DNA of 64,000 nucleotides, taken from NCBI GenBank assembly GCA_946548895.1, contig CAMNQF010000002.1, positions 108,254 through 172,253 on the forward strand, read 5' to 3'. Below are positions 29,879 to 39,299 of this stretch, one piece after another. This DNA comes from an uncultured bacterium (GTDB lineage Bacteria; Bacillota; Clostridia; Oscillospirales; Oscillospiraceae). A program made the translations under genes and the position numbers. The notes beneath the pieces were generated by a model, which was not told where the DNA came from, ran no database searches, and worked only from the letters and a program-made list of their open reading frames with translations. How positions within the stretch are numbered: position 1 is the stretch's first letter; each line of letters begins with the position of its first letter.

Positions 29879-31441
29879 ATGAAAGAACGTGACAGCATCC
29901 ATTTCTTTGATATCTCCTTGCTGACCGAAACCGCCGGGATCCGCCAGCGATGCAACCAAGCCTATGTGCAAAAGGCGCTGGAGGAGCGGTTGCCCGGAGA
30001 GACCTTCAAAGTCACTTCGGTACACATCAATGAGACAGGCAATTATCAGGCCAAGCTTAACTGGCTGGTCAAGCTACTCTGGAATAACGGTAAGGTGACC
30101 GGCCTGCCACCCTACTGTGAAGTGGTAATCGACCACTGCACTGGTGCGGAATGGGAAAACATTATTGTATGGTCACCCCTGGCGTGGAATGACCGCTTCG
30201 CGGGAACGGCGGGTGGCGGCACCTGCACCGGCGGTGTCAACCAAATCACCCAGCCCGACAACGGCCAGCGGGGATGGACACTGCCCTTCGCATTGATCAA
30301 CGGCTTTACCGCTGCCACCAGTGATGCCGGCAATGAGAAGTACGGCTCCAACTGGGCCGTGGATCAGACCGGCAAGGTGGTCATGGAGCGGATTGAGAAC
30401 TGGCGTGCCAACGCCACCCATAACATGACTGTGTTCGGCAAAGCCGTGACAGAGATCCTGCACCAGCGACCCATCCGATTTTCCTATATGAACGGCGGCT
30501 CCGGCGGCGGACGGCAAAGCATGGTGGAAGCCCAGGAGTTCCCGGAGGACTACGACGGTATCTGGGCAAGCTGCCCTGCCATCAACTGGACCAAGTTCCT
30601 GATCGGGGGCTTTTGGCCCATGGCCACAGCAAATGAGCATAAGGCGCCGTTGTGCTATCACAAGCTGACTGCCTTTGCAAAAGCCGTTCAGGACAGTGTG
30701 GGCGGGAGCGAGAAATATTATCAGCGAAGCGAACGGGTGGAATTTGACCCCTTCACCCTCGTCGGGCAAAAAACAAAGCAGGGCGTCATCACGCAGGCGG
30801 ATGCCGCTGTGATCCGGGATATGTGGAACGGGCCGCACCGGGTAAACGGCGAAAAGCTGTGGTACGGTTTCCGTCCGGGCTCCATCCACTGGTGTACAGG
30901 CCTGCCGATTTTCTCCATCGCCTTCATTTTGCCGTTCCTGCGGGCTAAACCCTTCACCCTGTGTACGACCTATGCGCGGTGGGTTCTGGGCGACCCAAAG
31001 GCCGATTTTCAAGACATCGACGTTGCGGGTTTTGAAAAACTCTTTGACCGAAGCCTTGCGGCGTTCCCCAAGGTGACGGCGGACAACGCCGATCTGACCG
31101 CCTTTGCCTCCAACGGCGGCAAGCTGATGATCGACCACGGGCTGGACGATCCGCTGATCCCGGTGGACGGAACCATCGACTATTGTCGGCACATGAGGGA
31201 ATTGATGGGCGAGGACGCTGTCAATGCCTTCTGCCGGCTGTACCTCGGGCCGGGCGATAACCATGGCAACTGTATTGGCAACGGTCCTGGCATCACAGAG
31301 AGCGACGGAATGCGCACCATGATGGACTGGGTGGAAAAAGAGATTGCCCCCAGTACGATACGTGTAGCGCGGCTCAACCGGAAGACGGGTGACCTAATCT
31401 GTGAAGGAACACGGGGTCCTGCTGATCTGTCGGAACTGTAA
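29879..31441 (+). CDS. tannase/feruloyl-esterase-family hydrolase
   Basis: GGTCTGGVNQITQPDNGQRGW, YMNGGSGGGRQSMVEAQEFPEDYDGIWASCPAINW, DHGLDDPLIP; no secretion signal. Confidence 0.8.
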   Translation: MKERDSIHFFDISLLTETAGIRQRCNQAYVQKALEERLPGETFKVTSVHINETGNYQAKLNWLVKLLWNNGKVTGLPPYCEVVIDHCTGAEWENIIVWSPLAWNDRFAGTAGGGTCTGGVNQITQPDNGQRGWTLPFALINGFTAATSDAGNEKYGSNWAVDQTGKVVMERIENWRANATHNMTVFGKAVTEILHQRPIRFSYMNGGSGGGRQSMVEAQEFPEDYDGIWASCPAINWTKFLIGGFWPMATANEHKAPLCYHKLTAFAKAVQDSVGGSEKYYQRSERVEFDPFTLVGQKTKQGVITQADAAVIRDMWNGPHRVNGEKLWYGFRPGSIHWCTGLPIFSIAFILPFLRAKPFTLCTTYARWVLGDPKADFQDIDVAGFEKLFDRSLAAFPKVTADNADLTAFASNGGKLMIDHGLDDPLIPVDGTIDYCRHMRELMGEDAVNAFCRLYLGPGDNHGNCIGNGPGITESDGMRTMMDWVEKEIAPSTIRVARLNRKTGDLICEGTRGPADLSEL

Positions 31442-31477
31442 TGGATCTATCGACATTTGAATGGGAGTTGTTATCCA

Positions 31478-32758
31478 ATGCAAAAGTGTTTAGCCATCGA
31501 CATCGGCGCGTCATCGGGCCGACACATCGTGGGCTGGCCCGACGACGGAGAGATTCAAACAAAAGAGGTCTACCGCTTCCCCAACGGGGTAGCGGAGACG
31601 GACAGGCATCTGACCTGGGACGTGGACGCCCTGCTGGGGCACGTCAAGGCGGGCATCGACCGGGCGCTGGAGGAGCTTGGGACGCTGGAGAGCTTCTCCA
31701 TTGACACCTGGGGGTGCGATTACGTCCTGCTGCGCGGCGATGAGGAAGTTCAGCCCTGCTACGCCTACCGGGATGGGCGCACCGAGGCGGTGATCCCTGC
31801 CGTCCACAAAAAGGTGCCCTTTGAGGAGCTGTACGCCCGCACCGGCTGCCAGTTCCAGCCCTTCAACACCGTCTATCAGCTCTATGCCGACAAGCTGGTC
31901 GGGCGGCTGGAGGGGGTGACGGACTTCCTCATGGTGCCTGAGTACCTGCTGTGGAAGCTCACGGGGGTGAAAGCCAAGGAGTACACCAACGCCACTACCA
32001 CGGGACTGGTGAACGCCCGGACCGGGGCGTTCGACCTGGAAATCGCGGAACGGCTGGACCTGCCCGCCCATCTGTTTCCCCAGCTCCAGCAGCCGGGGTC
32101 GGCAGTGGGGGAGTACCGGGGCGTGAAAGCCGTGCTGTGCGCCACCCACGACACTGGCTCCGCTGTGGAAGGCATCCCCATGGAAGGGGAGCAGTTGTAC
32201 ATTTCGTCTGGCACGTGGTCGCTGCTGGGCGTGAAAACCCCCAAGCCTCTCACCGATGAAAAGGGCATGGCGGCAAATTACTCCAACGAGGGCGGCGTGG
32301 GCTACAACCGCTATCAGAAAAACATCATGGGTATGTGGATCGTCAACCGCCTCCGGGACGAGCTGTGCCCCGGCAAACCCTTCCCGGAAATCGTGGTGGA
32401 AGCGGAGACCAGCGCCTTTGGCGGCACGGTAGACGCCAAAGCCCCTTGCTTCCTGGCCCCGGACAGCATGAGGGCTGCCTTTGACGGCGCACTGTCTACG
32501 AAACCGAAAAGCACAGGGGACTACTTCCGCTGCGCCTACCAGTCGCTGGCCAACAGCTACCGGGACGCCATCCGGGAGCTGGAACAGAACACGGGCAAGA
32601 GCTATGAAAAGCTGTATATCGTGGGCGGCGGGGCAAAGAACCAGTTTTTGAACCGCCTGACCGAGGAGGCCACCGGCAAAAAAGTCATCGCCCTGCCCAT
32701 CGAGGCCACCGCCCTGGGCAATCTGAAAATTCAAATCGAAACGCAGAGGATCATATAA
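31478..32758 (+). CDS. rhaB: rhamnulokinase
   Basis: FGGY kinase: CLAIDIGASSGRHIVGW, SIDTWGCDYVLL, ATHDTGSAVEGIP, ISSGTWSLLGV; adjacent to rhaA/rhaD. Confidence 0.9.
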   Translation: MQKCLAIDIGASSGRHIVGWPDDGEIQTKEVYRFPNGVAETDRHLTWDVDALLGHVKAGIDRALEELGTLESFSIDTWGCDYVLLRGDEEVQPCYAYRDGRTEAVIPAVHKKVPFEELYARTGCQFQPFNTVYQLYADKLVGRLEGVTDFLMVPEYLLWKLTGVKAKEYTNATTTGLVNARTGAFDLEIAERLDLPAHLFPQLQQPGSAVGEYRGVKAVLCATHDTGSAVEGIPMEGEQLYISSGTWSLLGVKTPKPLTDEKGMAANYSNEGGVGYNRYQKNIMGMWIVNRLRDELCPGKPFPEIVVEAETSAFGGTVDAKAPCFLAPDSMRAAFDGALSTKPKSTGDYFRCAYQSLANSYRDAIRELEQNTGKSYEKLYIVGGGAKNQFLNRLTEEATGKKVIALPIEATALGNLKIQIETQRII

Positions 32759-32773
32759 CAGGGGGAAAAGTCT

Positions 32774-34024
32774 ATGAGTTATCAAGAAGCAAGAACAAAA
32801 TACGCCGCCTTTGGGGTGGACACGGACAGGGCCATGGAGGTGCTGAAGGTCATCCCGGTGTCCCTCCACTGCTGGCAGGGGGACGATGTGCGGGGCTTCG
32901 ACACCGACCCCTCCAAGCCCCTCACCGGCGGTATCCAGGCCACGGGGAACTACCCCGGCCGCGCCCGCACCCCCCAGGAGCTGATGGCCGACCTGGACGT
33001 GGCGCTCAAATTGTGCCCAGGGCTCAAGAAGCTGAACCTCCACGCCAGCTACGCCATCTTTGAGGACGGGGAGTGGGCCGACCGAGACAAGCTGGAACCC
33101 AAGCACTTCGCCCCCTGGGTCAAGTTCTGCAAGGAGCATGGGCTGGGCTGCGACTTCAACCCCACCTTCTTCTCCCACCCCAAGTGCGACCCGCTGACCC
33201 TGAGCAGCCCCAATGAGGAGACAAGGCGCTTTTGGATCGAGCATGGCAAAGCCTGCATCCGCATCTCCCAGTACCTGGCCCAGGAGCTGGGCCAGCCCTG
33301 CGTCATGAACATCTGGACGGGGGACGGCTTCAAGGACGTCCCCGGCGACCGCATGGGGCCCCGGGTGCGCTACCGCCAGTCCATCGACGAGATCCTGTCC
33401 GAGCCCTACGACTTCAAGCTGGTGAAGCCCTGCATCGAGTCCAAGGTGTTCGGCATTGGGGTGGAGGCGTACACCGCGGGCAGCGCGGAGTTTGCCCTGA
33501 GCTACGCCGCCTTCAACCGGGACAAGTGCATCCCCCTGATGGATAACGGCCACTACCACCCCACCGAGGTGGTGAGCGACAAGATCCCCGCCCTGCTGGC
33601 CTTCTTCCCGGAGATCGCCCTCCACGTCACCCGTCCCATCCGCTGGGACAGCGACCATGTGGTGCTGTTCGATGACGAGACCCGTGAAATCTGCCGGGAG
33701 ATTATCCGCTGCGGCGTGGAGCGGGTACACATCGCCCTGGACTACTTCGACGCCTCCATCAACCGCTTGGCGGCCTGGGCCACCGGCTTCCGCAACCTGC
33801 AAAAGGCCCTGCTGTCCGCCCTGCTCCAGCCCGTCGCAGATGAGAAAAAGCTCCAGGACGGCGGAAATTTCACCCGGCTGATGGTGCTTCAGGAGGAGCT
33901 GAAAACCGCCCCCTTCGGGGAGATTTGGGACGAGTACTGCCGCCGCTGCGGTGTACCCGCAGACGGCCAGTGGCTGCCGCTGGTGGAGCAATATGAGGCT
34001 GACGTGCTCAGCAAGAGAGGTTGA
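32774..34024 (+). CDS. rhaA: L-rhamnose isomerase
   Basis: YAAFGVDTDRAMEVLKVIPVSLHCWQGDDVRGFD...TGGIQATGNYPGRA. Confidence 0.95.
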   Translation: MSYQEARTKYAAFGVDTDRAMEVLKVIPVSLHCWQGDDVRGFDTDPSKPLTGGIQATGNYPGRARTPQELMADLDVALKLCPGLKKLNLHASYAIFEDGEWADRDKLEPKHFAPWVKFCKEHGLGCDFNPTFFSHPKCDPLTLSSPNEETRRFWIEHGKACIRISQYLAQELGQPCVMNIWTGDGFKDVPGDRMGPRVRYRQSIDEILSEPYDFKLVKPCIESKVFGIGVEAYTAGSAEFALSYAAFNRDKCIPLMDNGHYHPTEVVSDKIPALLAFFPEIALHVTRPIRWDSDHVVLFDDETREICREIIRCGVERVHIALDYFDASINRLAAWATGFRNLQKALLSALLQPVADEKKLQDGGNFTRLMVLQEELKTAPFGEIWDEYCRRCGVPADGQWLPLVEQYEADVLSKRG

Positions 34025-34029
34025 GGAAG

Positions 34030-34842
34030 ATGAAAAACATTCTGGAAGCGCCCTTTTTAATCGAGATGGTGCGCACCACGACGAATATGTACCAGCACGG
34101 CTGGGACGAGCGCAACGGCGGCAACATCAGCGTCCTGCTGGACAAGGCGGACATGGCGGATTATTTGGACGTGAACAACGTCCTCCGGGACATCCCCACC
34201 GGGTTCGAGGCCCCGGCGTTGGATGGAAAGTATTTCCTGGTGACGGGCACGGGCAAGTATTTCAAAAACGTGGAGTACGACCCGGCCTGCAACCTGGGCC
34301 TGGTTCATCTCATCGACGGCGGCAAAACCGCCCGGCTCCTGTGGGGCTTCACCGACGGCGGCAAATTCACCTCCGAGTTCCCCGCCCACATGATGAGCCA
34401 CGCCGCGCGGCTGGCGGTGGATTCGGGCAACCGGGTGGTGATGCACTGCCACCCGGCCAACCTGCTGGCCATGACCTACGTCCACGATCTGGACAGCCGG
34501 GCCTTCACCCGCACCCTGTGGCAGATGTGCACCGAGTGCGTCACCGTGTTCCCCGAGGGGGTGAACGTGCTGCCCTGGATGCTGTGCGGCACCACCGAGA
34601 TCGGCGAGGCCACGGCGGAGCAGATGGGCACCGCCCGGCTGGTGGTGTGGGCTCTCCACGGCATCTACGGCGCGGGCCGCGACCTGGACGAGACCTTCGG
34701 CCTCATCGAGACGGCGGAAAAGGCGGCGGAGATCTACATGAAGATCGCTCATCTGCCCCGGGTGAACACCCTCACCGACCAGCAGATGCACCTGCTGGAG
34801 CAGCGCTTCCACATCAAGGCCCGGGAGGGCTGGTTGAGCTGA
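34030..34842 (+). CDS. rhaD: rhamnulose-1-phosphate aldolase
   Basis: WDERNGGNISVLL, FLVTGTGKYFKN, VMHCHPANLLAMTY, WALHGIYGAG. Confidence 0.93.
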   Translation: MKNILEAPFLIEMVRTTTNMYQHGWDERNGGNISVLLDKADMADYLDVNNVLRDIPTGFEAPALDGKYFLVTGTGKYFKNVEYDPACNLGLVHLIDGGKTARLLWGFTDGGKFTSEFPAHMMSHAARLAVDSGNRVVMHCHPANLLAMTYVHDLDSRAFTRTLWQMCTECVTVFPEGVNVLPWMLCGTTEIGEATAEQMGTARLVVWALHGIYGAGRDLDETFGLIETAEKAAEIYMKIAHLPRVNTLTDQQMHLLEQRFHIKAREGWLS

Positions 34843-34897
34843 GCCCAATCTTGTTTTCCTATCCGCAACGCGGTCAAATTTTAAGGAGGAATTTATC

Positions 34898-36043
34898 ATG
34901 GCTGTCAACCGTTTCGTACTCAACGGCATCTCCTACCACGGCAAGGGCGCCATTCAAGAGATCCCCGGCCTGGTGCAGGCCAAGGGCTTCCAGAAGGCGT
35001 TCATCGCCTCCGACCCCGACCTGGTGAAGTTCGGCATCACCAAGAAGGTCACTGACCTGCTGGATCAGAGCAGCATGGCCTATGAGGTCTACTCGGACAT
35101 CAAGCCCAACCCCACCATCGAGAACGTGAAGTCCGGCGTGGACGCCTACAAAAAGTCCGGCGCGGACTACATGATCACCATTGGCGGCGGCTCCTCCATG
35201 GACACCGGCAAGGCCATCGGCATCATCATCAACAACCCGGAGTTTGCCGACGTGCGCTCCCTGGAGGGGGTGGCCCCCACCAAGAACCGCACCGTGTTCA
35301 CCATCGCCGTCCCCACCACCGCCGGCACCGCCGCAGAGGCCACCATCAACTACGTCATCACTGACGTGGAGAAGAAGCGCAAGTTTGTGTGCGTGGACGT
35401 GAACGATATCCCGGACGTGGCCATTGTGGATCCCGACATGATGTCCACCATGCCCAAGGGGCTCACCGCCGCCACCGGCATGGACGCCCTCACCCACGCC
35501 ATTGAGGGCTACACCACCGCCGCCGCCTGGGAGCTGGCCGACTGCCTGAACCTGGAGGCCATCAAGCTCATCGCCGCCAACCTGCGCAAGGCGGTCAACA
35601 ACGACCCCGAGGGCCGGGAGGCCATGGCCCTGGGCCAGTTCGTCACCGGCATGGCCTTCTCCAACGTGGGCCTGGGCATCGCCCACTCCATGGCCCACAC
35701 CCTGGGCGCGGTGTACGACACCCCCCACGGCGTGGCCTGCGCCATGATGCTGCCCATCGTCATGGAGTTCAACCAGGACACCACCGGCGACAAGTTCAAG
35801 CACATCGCCGAGGCCATGGGGGTGGACACCACCGGGATGGACCAGGCCGCCTACCGCAAGGCCGCCATCGACGCGGTGCGCCAGCTGTCCGTGGACGTGG
35901 GTATCCCCACCAAGCTGGAGGCCATGAAGGAGGAGGACCTGGAGTTCCTGGCCCAGTCCGCCGCCGCCGACGCCTGCGCCCCCGGCAACCCCAGGGCCGC
36001 CAGCGTGGAGGATTTCAAGGCGCTGTTCCGCAAGATCATGTAG
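34898..36043 (+). CDS. fucO: iron-containing alcohol dehydrogenase, lactaldehyde reductase-like
   Basis: MAVNRFVLNGISYHGKGAIQEIPGLV, GGGSSMDTGKAIGI, GMDALTHAIEGYTT, HSMAHTLGAVYDTPHGVACA; last gene of the rha cluster. Confidence 0.85.
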   Translation: MAVNRFVLNGISYHGKGAIQEIPGLVQAKGFQKAFIASDPDLVKFGITKKVTDLLDQSSMAYEVYSDIKPNPTIENVKSGVDAYKKSGADYMITIGGGSSMDTGKAIGIIINNPEFADVRSLEGVAPTKNRTVFTIAVPTTAGTAAEATINYVITDVEKKRKFVCVDVNDIPDVAIVDPDMMSTMPKGLTAATGMDALTHAIEGYTTAAAWELADCLNLEAIKLIAANLRKAVNNDPEGREAMALGQFVTGMAFSNVGLGIAHSMAHTLGAVYDTPHGVACAMMLPIVMEFNQDTTGDKFKHIAEAMGVDTTGMDQAAYRKAAIDAVRQLSVDVGIPTKLEAMKEEDLEFLAQSAAADACAPGNPRAASVEDFKALFRKIM

Positions 36044-36101
36044 GATGCCGTTCCCATTGGGGCCCTAACGAGATAAAACATATATGACATAGTGATTTAA
36101 G

Positions 36102-36140
36102 GCCAGACCGGGAAACGTTTGAGACGCTTCCCGGTCTGGC
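36102..36140 (+). terminator. strong hairpin downstream of rha operon
   Basis: gccagaccgggaa ... ttcccggtctggc. Confidence 0.75.
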
Positions 36141-36459
36141 TTAATACTTGATTGCAGAGAGATATATGCTCCGCCAAATAACGTCTTTGCTCAGGGGTAT
36201 ACACCCAAAACCACCGTCGCCCGATAATTCGATTTCATCGAATGGTCATAACAAGTCAATATTTTTTCTTGAAAAAGGGTTGCGAATGACAGGGACGTTT
36301 GTAGCCCTTTTTTATTCGACATTTTTCCCCACATTCCGATATGAAGTGCCACCGGGTTGTGAGGAAAGGTGTCGAACCAAATCACCCCATTGCCGGGGCC
36401 CTCCGGCTTCTGAAATCAAGCGTTTACCCCAGATTTCAGATGAACAGGAGGCTGTATGC

Positions 36460-36927
36460 ATGGGTTTTAACTACGCAAAAGAAAAAAGACAGTTCGATTT
36501 GGAATGGAACCGGCTTCAAAAGGAATATTCGGATGCCGGAATGTCCCTATCTTCTATTGAAGCAATGCGCAGCTTTGATTGGGAAATGTTTCTTTCCCGG
36601 CGAACCTATGAAAACCACACGCAAGCCCTGCCCGATACATACTTGAACGGCGAGGTGGAGGGGCAACAGAGCGCACTGTTCAAAAAGTTTTCTTCGCTCA
36701 CCATCGCTTTTGATGAGGAGGATTTCTCAGGCCGGTACGATTGGCTCTCCTCCATTGGAGATGTAAATCTCTCCCTAAAGTTGAGAAAGCTTTCGGTTCA
36801 AGATTTGGAATTACTGACGCTCTTCGTATTTGAGGGCCTCAGTCAAGCAGAAATTGCTCGAAATTGGGGCTGCACACAACAGTCCGTCTCTTGGAGATTG
36901 AAAAAAATTAAAAAACTTTTTAAATGA
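36460..36927 (+). CDS. sigma-70 region-4/HTH-like protein of the integration module
   Basis: Start ATG 36460 after caggaggc; C-terminal LSVQDLELLTLFVFEGLSQAEIARNWGCTQQSVSWRLKKIKKLF. Confidence 0.65.
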   Translation: MGFNYAKEKRQFDLEWNRLQKEYSDAGMSLSSIEAMRSFDWEMFLSRRTYENHTQALPDTYLNGEVEGQQSALFKKFSSLTIAFDEEDFSGRYDWLSSIGDVNLSLKLRKLSVQDLELLTLFVFEGLSQAEIARNWGCTQQSVSWRLKKIKKLFK

Positions 36928-36939
36928 CCTTGTAAAAAA

Positions 36940-36975
36940 GGCCCTCTCGCTGCCTACACAGTGAGGGGGTCTTTT
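36940..36975 (+). terminator. rho-independent terminator
   Basis: ccctctcgctg-cctaca-cagtgaggggg then tctttt. Confidence 0.75.
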
Positions 36976-37194
36976 CCTTTCCCCTCTACGCACCTTGAAA
37001 AACACCGGGCCAGCCCGGTCACATCCGGCGACTGAAATACGTTCCCTGACGAGCAAGCGACCCTGGAGGGTGCGCCAAGACCCGCCTGTGCGGTTTAATC
37101 CGCATCAAAGACGGCCAAATAAGGCGGCGAGCGGTACCCACCCGTCCAGAAACAGCGGACAAGCTGTTTCGCAACGACCTCGTCAGTACATAAT

Positions 37195-37440
37195 GATACT
37201 CCTGTCCAGCCATGAAATTTCTAATGGGGGCAGCTCGGAGAGATCCTCGGAGGGGTGAGATTCCCGTGACGCGCAAAGCGCGGCTTCAGTCTGCCGCCCA
37301 CGCCTGGGGGAGTAGTGTCGAATACAGGCAAGCGAAGGACAGGAATACAACGTCCTTCGGGTATTCTCATGTTTTTGATTTCAGATGCCACGGGGGTCGC
37401 CTGTTAATGTCACGGGCGGCCCCCGTTTTTCTGCAATCAA
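37195..37440 (+). ncRNA. candidate structured leader/noncoding RNA ending in a terminator-like hairpin
   Basis: Nested hairpins: cgcgcaaagcgcg; cgaaggac-aggaatacaac-gtccttcg (37333-37359); terminal cgggggtcgcc...gggcggcccccg + ttttt; no convincing ORF. Confidence 0.4.
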
Positions 37441-37473
37441 GTGGCAGAAATGATTTACCAAGGAGGGCCTGAT

Positions 37474-37620
37474 ATGACCACGCCGAACGTCAACATTGAT
37501 TTATGTGGTATCCGCAACCTGCTTCGCCTTCTGTCGGGGCACGGGTTTACCGAGCAGGAGCTGAAAAAGATCATTGCCCGAATCGTCAAAACCACGGGCG
37601 CGGACATCGTTTTTTGTTAG
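37474..37620 (+). CDS. 48-aa small protein preceding the recombinases
   Basis: RBS aaggaggg; MTTPNVNIDLCGIRNLLRLLSGHGFTEQELKKIIARIVKTTGADIVFC*; not in ORF track (<60 aa). Confidence 0.5.
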   Translation: MTTPNVNIDLCGIRNLLRLLSGHGFTEQELKKIIARIVKTTGADIVFC

Positions 37621-37688
37621 GTTTCACCGCTCGAATTCCATAGCTATTCGGGCCGGGTTGTGGTACTGTTTGTTGCTGACAGAAGGAG

Positions 37689-39299
37689 GTGCAGACCATG
37701 GGCAGACAGCCGCAGACCAGCGGGAGCCTCGCGCTGGAACAGAAAAATGTCATTGTAATCGAGGCCGCGCCAAGACAGGAGCCGGAGAAGCTCCGTGTGG
37801 CGGCGTACTGCCGGGTCAGCTCGGACTCCACCGACCAGCTCAACTCCTTCATGGCCCAGCTCAATTACTACACCACCCTGATCGGCTCCAAGGAGAACTG
37901 GACGCTGGCTGACCTCTATGCCGATGAGGGCATCACAGGCACCTCGGCGGAGAAGCGCCCGGATTTCCAGCGCCTCCTGGCGGACTGCCGTCGCGGGCGG
38001 GTAGACAAGGTGCTGGTCAAGTCCGTCTCCCGGTTCGCCCGCAACGCCAGGGACTGCCTGAGCACCATCCGGGAGCTGAAGTCCATCGGCGTGGGGGTGT
38101 GCTTCGAGGAGCAGCATATCGACACGTCCAACATGAGCGGCGAGCTGCTCACCGCCGTATTTGCCGCCATGGCACAGCGGGAGAGCCAGAACATCTCGGA
38201 AAATATGCGCTGGAGCTACCAGGTACGCATGAAGGGCGGCACCTTCCTCCCCGCCGCCGTCCCCTTCGGCTATGTCCTCCGGGACAGGAAAATTGAGATC
38301 GACGAGGAGCGGGCGGACATCGTCCGGCAAATCTTCCGGGACTATCTGGCCGGTCAAAGCATGGAGGAGATCGCGTCCCGGCTCAATCGGGAGGGCGTCC
38401 TGGTGCGGATCGGTAAGACAGACCGACAGTGGGCCCATACCGCCGTATCTTACATCCTATCCAACGAGCGGTACATCGGGGACTCCCTCTGGCAGAAAAC
38501 CTACGCCACCGACACCCTCCCCACCCAACAGGTGAAAAACCACGGGGAGCGGGAGCAATATTACGCGGAGGCCACCCACCCGCCCATCATCGACCGAAAC
38601 ACCTTCCAGGCCGTCCAGGAGCTGAAGCGCAGAAGGAGTGAACAGCAGGGTGCCAGACGGCGCCGGAGTTCCCCGCTGAAGGGCATGATCTTCTGTGAGA
38701 AATGTGGCGCACCATACCGGGAGAAGGTCGAGAACAGCAAGACCTTCTGGGTCTGCTATAACCATGACCGCGGCAAGGATATCTGCCTTTCCGGGCGGAT
38801 CCCCGAGGATGAGATCCACGCCGCCTTCCTCCGGGTGTACCACAAGCTCCGCCTCCACGGGGAGCCCATCCTCAAGCAGATGCTTTCAGACCTCCAGTCC
38901 GTCCGGGAACGGCGGATGCTCTGGAGTCAGGACATCGTTGCGTTGAACCAAACAATCGCTGACGTATCCGATCAGGGTCGAATGCTGGCCGACATGAACA
39001 AGTGCGGCCTGGTCGACCCTGATATTTTTATATCCCAAAGCAATGAGCTGGCCCGCCAGCTCCGAGCCGCAAAACAGGAAAAGGAGCGGCTTCTGGCGGA
39101 TGGGGACGACGACGCCATCCCCAGGACGCGGGAACTGCTGGAAACGCTGGAAACCCTGCCCGAGTTCCTCCCCGCCTTTGACGGCGAGATCTTCGCCGAC
39201 CTGGTGGAGCGGATTACGGCGGAGGGTAATGGCCGCCTGCGGTTCCGGCTGAAGAATGGACTGGAATTGACTGAAACCACCGAGAGGAGCGTGCGCTGA
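37689..39299 (+). CDS. large serine recombinase 1
   Basis: RVAAYCRVSSDSTDQLNSF, LVKSVSRFARNARDCL, zinc-ribbon GMIFCEKCGAPYR, coiled coil. Confidence 0.93.
   Translation: MQTMGRQPQTSGSLALEQKNVIVIEAAPRQEPEKLRVAAYCRVSSDSTDQLNSFMAQLNYYTTLIGSKENWTLADLYADEGITGTSAEKRPDFQRLLADCRRGRVDKVLVKSVSRFARNARDCLSTIRELKSIGVGVCFEEQHIDTSNMSGELLTAVFAAMAQRESQNISENMRWSYQVRMKGGTFLPAAVPFGYVLRDRKIEIDEERADIVRQIFRDYLAGQSMEEIASRLNREGVLVRIGKTDRQWAHTAVSYILSNERYIGDSLWQKTYATDTLPTQQVKNHGEREQYYAEATHPPIIDRNTFQAVQELKRRRSEQQGARRRRSSPLKGMIFCEKCGAPYREKVENSKTFWVCYNHDRGKDICLSGRIPEDEIHAAFLRVYHKLRLHGEPILKQMLSDLQSVRERRMLWSQDIVALNQTIADVSDQGRMLADMNKCGLVDPDIFISQSNELARQLRAAKQEKERLLADGDDDAIPRTRELLETLETLPEFLPAFDGEIFADLVERITAEGNGRLRFRLKNGLELTETTERSVR

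Noticed and set aside
31511-33991. 826-aa minus-strand ORF
   Set aside because: Antisense to rhaB and rhaA; same codon-mirror artefact.
34898-36043. Propanediol-utilisation microcompartment linked to the lactaldehyde reductase-like gene
   Set aside because: No BMC shell or pdu genes anywhere in the window; the product is probably exported or handled elsewhere.
37230-37310. Possible cobalamin-riboswitch-like core (GGGGTGAGATTCCCGTGACGCG...AGTCTGCC)
   Set aside because: Only superficial resemblance; no complete conserved core could be recognised by eye and no cobalamin-related gene follows. Needs cmscan before any claim.
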